64,000 nucleotides of DNA from Thermopetrobacter sp964430935 (GTDB lineage: Bacteria; Pseudomonadota; Alphaproteobacteria; Rhizobiales; Aestuariivirgaceae), in NCBI GenBank assembly GCA_964430935.1, contig CAYSHK010000036.1, positions 8,433 through 72,432 on the forward strand. Direction: 5' to 3'. Position numbers and translations under genes: made by a program. The notes under the pieces were generated by a model, which had not been told where the DNA came from, did no database searches, and saw only the letters and a list, made by a program, of their open reading frames with translations. Positions 61,235-64,000 of this stretch are shown in pieces (position 1 is the stretch's first letter; each line of letters opens with the position of its first letter).

Positions 61235-62281
61235 TCAGGCCTTCTCGACCGGCAGGTCGAGCAGGGCCTGCTTCACGGCCAGATCCGCAGCGATCTTTTC
61301 AACAAGATTGGACTTGGCCATGTCAACGGCTATCTCGATCGCGCTGGCGAAACCCTCCGGCGTGGCGCCGCCATGGCTCTTCACAACCAGACCGTTGAGC
61401 CCGAGGAAGACGCCGCCGTTGTTCGCGCTGGGATCCAGACGCGACTTGAGCTTGCGGAACGCGCCGCGGGCGAGGAAGGCCCCGATTCGGGCGAGAAGGG
61501 ATTCGCTGATGTACTGGCGCAGCGCCTGTCCGACCTGCCGGGCGGTGCCCTCGGCGGTCTTGAGCGCGATGTTGCCGGTGAATCCCTCGGTCACGAACAC
61601 GTCCACCGTTCCGGCGGCGATGTCGTTGCCCTCGACGAATCCCTCGTAGCGGATCGGGAGGTCCGCCTCGCGGAGCATGCGGCCGGCCTCGCGGACGTAC
61701 TCCACGCCCTTGACCTCCTCCACTCCGACGTTGAGCAGCCCGACGGAAGGACGCTCCATCCCCAGCAGGGTCCGGGCCATGGCCTCGCCCATGATCGCGA
61801 AGTCCACGAGCTGCTCGGCGTCGGCGCCGATGGTGGCGCCGACGTCCAGCACCACGGAACGCCCCCGCAGATTGGGCCACAGCGCGGCGATGGCCGGCCG
61901 CTTGATGCCGGGCATGGTCTTCAGGACGAAAATGCTCATGGCCATCAGGGCGCCGGTGTTCCCCGCCGAAACCATGACCGACGCCTCGCCGTCGCGCACG
62001 GCCTCCAGAGCCAGCCACATGGAGGAGACCCGCCGCCCCTTGCGGAGCGCCTGGGAAGGTTTCTCGTCCATGCCGACGGCCACATCCGCGTGACGGATCT
62101 CGGCCCGCTGGAGAACGCGCGGATAGTCGGCGGCCACCTCGCGGATCGCCGATTCGTCTCCATAGAGGAACACGCGCATGTTGGAATGCCGGGAGAGGAC
62201 GAGATCCACGCCCGGGATCGTCATGGACGGCCCCAGATCGCCACCCATGGCGTCTACGGATATGACATATCCCCTGCCCAC
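61235..62281 (-). CDS. plsX: phosphate acyltransferase PlsX
   Basis: A 348-residue soluble enzyme that converts acyl-ACP to acyl-phosphate for membrane lipid synthesis. The start GTG (MGRGYVISVDAMGGD when initiated) has AGGAGAATCC six bases upstream and fits the family N-terminus; the longer open frame is not conserved. Visible are SVDAMGGDLGPSMTIPG, GNTGALMAMS and FTGNIALKTAEGTA. fabH follows 33 bases later. Confidence 0.95.
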   Translation of the reverse strand: MGRGYVISVDAMGGDLGPSMTIPGVDLVLSRHSNMRVFLYGDESAIREVAADYPRVLQRAEIRHADVAVGMDEKPSQALRKGRRVSSMWLALEAVRDGEASVMVSAGNTGALMAMSIFVLKTMPGIKRPAIAALWPNLRGRSVVLDVGATIGADAEQLVDFAIMGEAMARTLLGMERPSVGLLNVGVEEVKGVEYVREAGRMLREADLPIRYEGFVEGNDIAAGTVDVFVTEGFTGNIALKTAEGTARQVGQALRQYISESLLARIGAFLARGAFRKLKSRLDPSANNGGVFLGLNGLVVKSHGGATPEGFASAIEIAVDMAKSNLVEKIAADLAVKQALLDLPVEKA

Positions 62282-62413
62282 GGATTCTCCTCTCCGTTCG
62301 AATCCATCCCCCCGCAGACCCGGACTACCGAACGAGAATACCGGCTGACAATGGCGAGACAACAGAAAAATTCATCGGCGCCGGACGATCCACCCGGCAC
62401 GGGGATCCGCCGT

Positions 62414-62968
62414 TCAGTCGCCCCCGCGGAGTTTCTCCAGCGCCGCGAAGGGGGACTTTCCGCCGTTCTCCCCGTCCTTTCCGTCCCCCTCCTCTCCGGA
62501 ATGGTAATCCACGTAGGTGGTACCCGGTTTCTTGGGCCAGGGGTCCAGCGCCAGAGCCAGGGATTCGGCGACGAGCTCCCCGATGTCGATCACGTCGTCC
62601 ACGATGATGTCCGGCGCATCGGGGGCCTCCGCGTCGAAGTCGGCGTCCTCCTTCATCTCTCCGGCGGCCACGAACTCCGGCTTGATGTAGATCCGCTCCA
62701 CGGGCTCGCCGACTTCGGAGGTGAATACGTCCAGCGTGCGCACGCACTCCTGGTCCACCACAGCGGTGAAATGCCCGCGCACGCGGATGCGTCCCTTCTT
62801 CCACGGAGCGAGCTCCAGATGCGCCTTCAGCTCGCGGATGGCCGGCAGCTTCATGCGTTCCGCGAGCGCGGCCAGCTCCTCCGGCTCCGCCGCGATGTCC
62901 TCGGTCAGACCGTCCTTGCCGATCTTGTCGATCTCCACGGGACGGGAGAATTCCGGTGTGTCCGTCAT
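62414..62968 (-). CDS. DUF177 (YceD-like) protein
   Basis: A 184-residue YceD/DUF177 protein. In other bacteria the family is linked to ribosome or large-subunit rRNA maturation and often precedes rpmF and plsX. Here no rpmF lies between it and plsX. Visible are AAEPEELAALAERMKLPAI, RGHFTAVVDQECVRTLD, an acidic patch DADFDAEAPDAPDIIVDDVIDIGELVAE and the tail SPFAALEKLR. The Cys in DQECVRT is common in the family. The start overlaps the chaperone stop by four bases. Confidence 0.88.
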   Translation of the reverse strand: MTDTPEFSRPVEIDKIGKDGLTEDIAAEPEELAALAERMKLPAIRELKAHLELAPWKKGRIRVRGHFTAVVDQECVRTLDVFTSEVGEPVERIYIKPEFVAAGEMKEDADFDAEAPDAPDIIVDDVIDIGELVAESLALALDPWPKKPGTTYVDYHSGEEGDGKDGENGGKSPFAALEKLRGGD

Positions 62969-63519
62969 GTTTCCTCCTCGATTTCGGGAGGCGGCGGAAA
63001 GGCCACCCTGCCCTTCCGGAGATCGGACGTCTCCATGTCCGCCAGCATCCGCCGGGCCTCCATGCAATAGGCGTGCAGCGCCTCCAGGGCCCGATCGTCG
63101 GCCTCCCCCTCGAAGATATTCCGCCTGAAGGCATCTTTCAAACAGTCCGGGTCGCCGGCATCGACGCATTCGCGATAGGCGGCGAGACGGCCGTAGAAGA
63201 CCTCGGCCATCTTCCGCACGCGCTTGCCGACGGCCACGTCGGAAACACCCATCTCGCGCAGATTGTGGTCCATGTCGGTGAACATCTCGTCGAAGACCTC
63301 CTGGGCGAATTCGGAGGTCTTCCCGTCCCTTTCGCCCCGCAGACGGTCGAAGAGCAGGAAGGCGTGCAGCGTGATCATGTCGAAACGGCCGTTGACCGTG
63401 TCCGGAACGCCCAGCGAGGCGTAGAACTGCGGCTGCCTCGCCTGCATCACAATCTGCCGATAGGTTTCGCGCGGCGGAACGTCCCTGTTGAGCCTGCGCA
63501 GGAATTTGCCGAGGATCAT
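62965..63519 (-). CDS. ubiquinol-cytochrome c chaperone-like protein
   Basis: A 184-residue member of the ubiquinol-cytochrome c chaperone (CBP3/UQCC1) family, which assists cytochrome b and complex III assembly. Conserved segments are FYASLGVPDTVNGRFDMI, LHAFLLFDRLRG, FDEMFTDMDHNLREMGVSD and KRVRKMAEVFYGRLAAY. The start ATG 63519 gives MILGKFLRRLN. It is translationally coupled to DUF177 and divergent from bamE. Confidence 0.9.
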   Translation of the reverse strand: MILGKFLRRLNRDVPPRETYRQIVMQARQPQFYASLGVPDTVNGRFDMITLHAFLLFDRLRGERDGKTSEFAQEVFDEMFTDMDHNLREMGVSDVAVGKRVRKMAEVFYGRLAAYRECVDAGDPDCLKDAFRRNIFEGEADDRALEALHAYCMEARRMLADMETSDLRKGRVAFPPPPEIEEET

Positions 63520-63614
63520 TTGATTTTGCCGAGCTGTCGGGCCATACACCACAGAAAGGCAGCCATCCCGCCGCCGGGGCGGAAAGGGCGCCGGAAACAA
63601 TCAGGGGAATACCC

Positions 63615-64000
63615 ATGACAGAAAACATGCGCAATTGCCAGTCCAGGACGGACCGGAGGCGGTTTCTCCTGCTTTCCGGAATGCTTCTGCTGGGCGCCTG
63701 TACGCCCACCGTGCTCCACCACGGCTACCTGCCCCGCAAGGGGGATCTGGAGAAGATCCGCGAAGGCATGAGCAAGGCGGAGGTGGAGGCCATTCTGGGA
63801 TCGCCCTCCACGACGGCCACCATCGACACCGCCGGCGACAGCTACTACTACATTTCCAGCACCGTGGAGAAGAAGGCCTTCTTCAAACCGAAGGAAGTGG
63901 ACCGGAAGGTGTTCGCGATCCGCTTCGACCGCAACGGCCTCGTCAAGAGTTTCGCCCTCTACGGGCTGGAGGACGGCCAGGTGGTCAACATCTCCTCCCG
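63615..64000 (+). CDS. bamE: outer membrane assembly lipoprotein BamE (partial, cut by window end)
   Basis: The first 128 codons of a SmpA/OmlA (BamE) lipoprotein that helps the BAM complex fold outer-membrane proteins. The signal ends in the lipobox LLGAC near residue 29. The domain begins with RKGDLEKIREGMSKAEVEAI and continues with DSYYYISSTVEKKAFFKP and IRFDRNGLVKSFALYGLEDG. The frame is still open at the last base, so the 3-prime end is missing. GGGGAATACCC precedes the ATG; an in-frame ATG 12 bases later is possible. Confidence 0.92.
   Translation, partial: MTENMRNCQSRTDRRRFLLLSGMLLLGACTPTVLHHGYLPRKGDLEKIREGMSKAEVEAILGSPSTTATIDTAGDSYYYISSTVEKKAFFKPKEVDRKVFAIRFDRNGLVKSFALYGLEDGQVVNISS

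Overview
The window is high-GC, gene-dense chromosomal DNA from an alphaproteobacterium. The supporting signs are: ntrY-ntrX; the ppiD-trpE-trpG-trpD-trpC-moaC-moeA order; the bamE / ubiquinol-cytochrome c chaperone / DUF177 / plsX / fabH / ihfA / MerR block; an NDUFS4-type complex I accessory protein; an alphaproteobacterial-type HemB; and a perfect CtrA-type box (TTAA-N7-TTAAC). Genus cannot be fixed from the sequence alone; the order of genes resembles Rhodospirillales-like lineages. There is no rRNA, prophage, insertion sequence or CRISPR array. Four tRNAs are present: Val-TAC, Pro-TGG, Arg-TCT and Pro-GGG.

Layout. 1-2.1 kb: glnB-glnA with two sigma-54-like promoter matches. 2.1-5.6 kb: a HAD hydrolase, a UPF0114 membrane protein, an ECF-like sigma factor and an APC permease. 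5.6-15 kb, minus strand: dapA, smpB, a double-PilZ protein, glmU, glmS, ntrY and ntrX. 15-21.7 kb: a soluble lytic transglycosylase behind the CtrA box, a MscS channel, tRNA-Val, small unknowns, an aminotransferase and a Pcm-like methyltransferase. 21.8-27.9 kb: a tightly coupled cysK-alaX-sseA-GNAT-DUF123 cluster, a CPA2 antiporter and a 3-hydroxyisobutyryl-CoA hydrolase. 28-36.3 kb: an extensin-like protein, hemB, two tandem TlpA-like thioredoxins, and on the other strand a SoxW-like thioredoxin with a two-subunit NAD-linked formate dehydrogenase. 36.4-40.8 kb: a patatin, an AT-rich SGNH-like gene and a large MscS channel. 40.9-44 kb: tpiA, secG, pyrG. 44-52.3 kb: ppiD, the trp genes, moaC and moeA. 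52.3-59.2 kb: tRNAs, the NDUFS4-like gene, a TRAP transporter operon with a second glutamine-synthetase-like ligase, and an O-antigen-ligase-like protein. 59.2-64 kb: lipid synthesis, IHF and outer-membrane/respiratory assembly genes; bamE runs off the right edge.

How the parts fit. Nitrogen control is represented three times: PII and GlnA at the left edge, the NtrY/NtrX two-component pair, and a GlnA-like gamma-glutamyl ligase beside a TRAP importer. Envelope growth is represented by GlmS/GlmU, DapA, Slt, PlsX/FabH, BamE, SecG and PpiD. Respiratory functions are formate dehydrogenase, a complex I accessory subunit and a complex III assembly chaperone. Many neighbours share a 4-base ATGA stop/start overlap, which points to translational coupling.

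The clearest unexpected feature is a decayed hicB-hicA toxin-antitoxin module lying antisense between trpD and trpC. The antitoxin has an internal deletion. The toxin has a frameshift and has lost its catalytic His. Other points worth following are the formate dehydrogenase alpha subunit without the usual His-Cys3 cluster ligands, the AT-rich SGNH-like gene, the paired hairpins in front of secG, and the ECF-like sigma factor without a visible anti-sigma partner. I did not find convincing evidence for a wholly new multi-gene system; most of the window is core metabolism.
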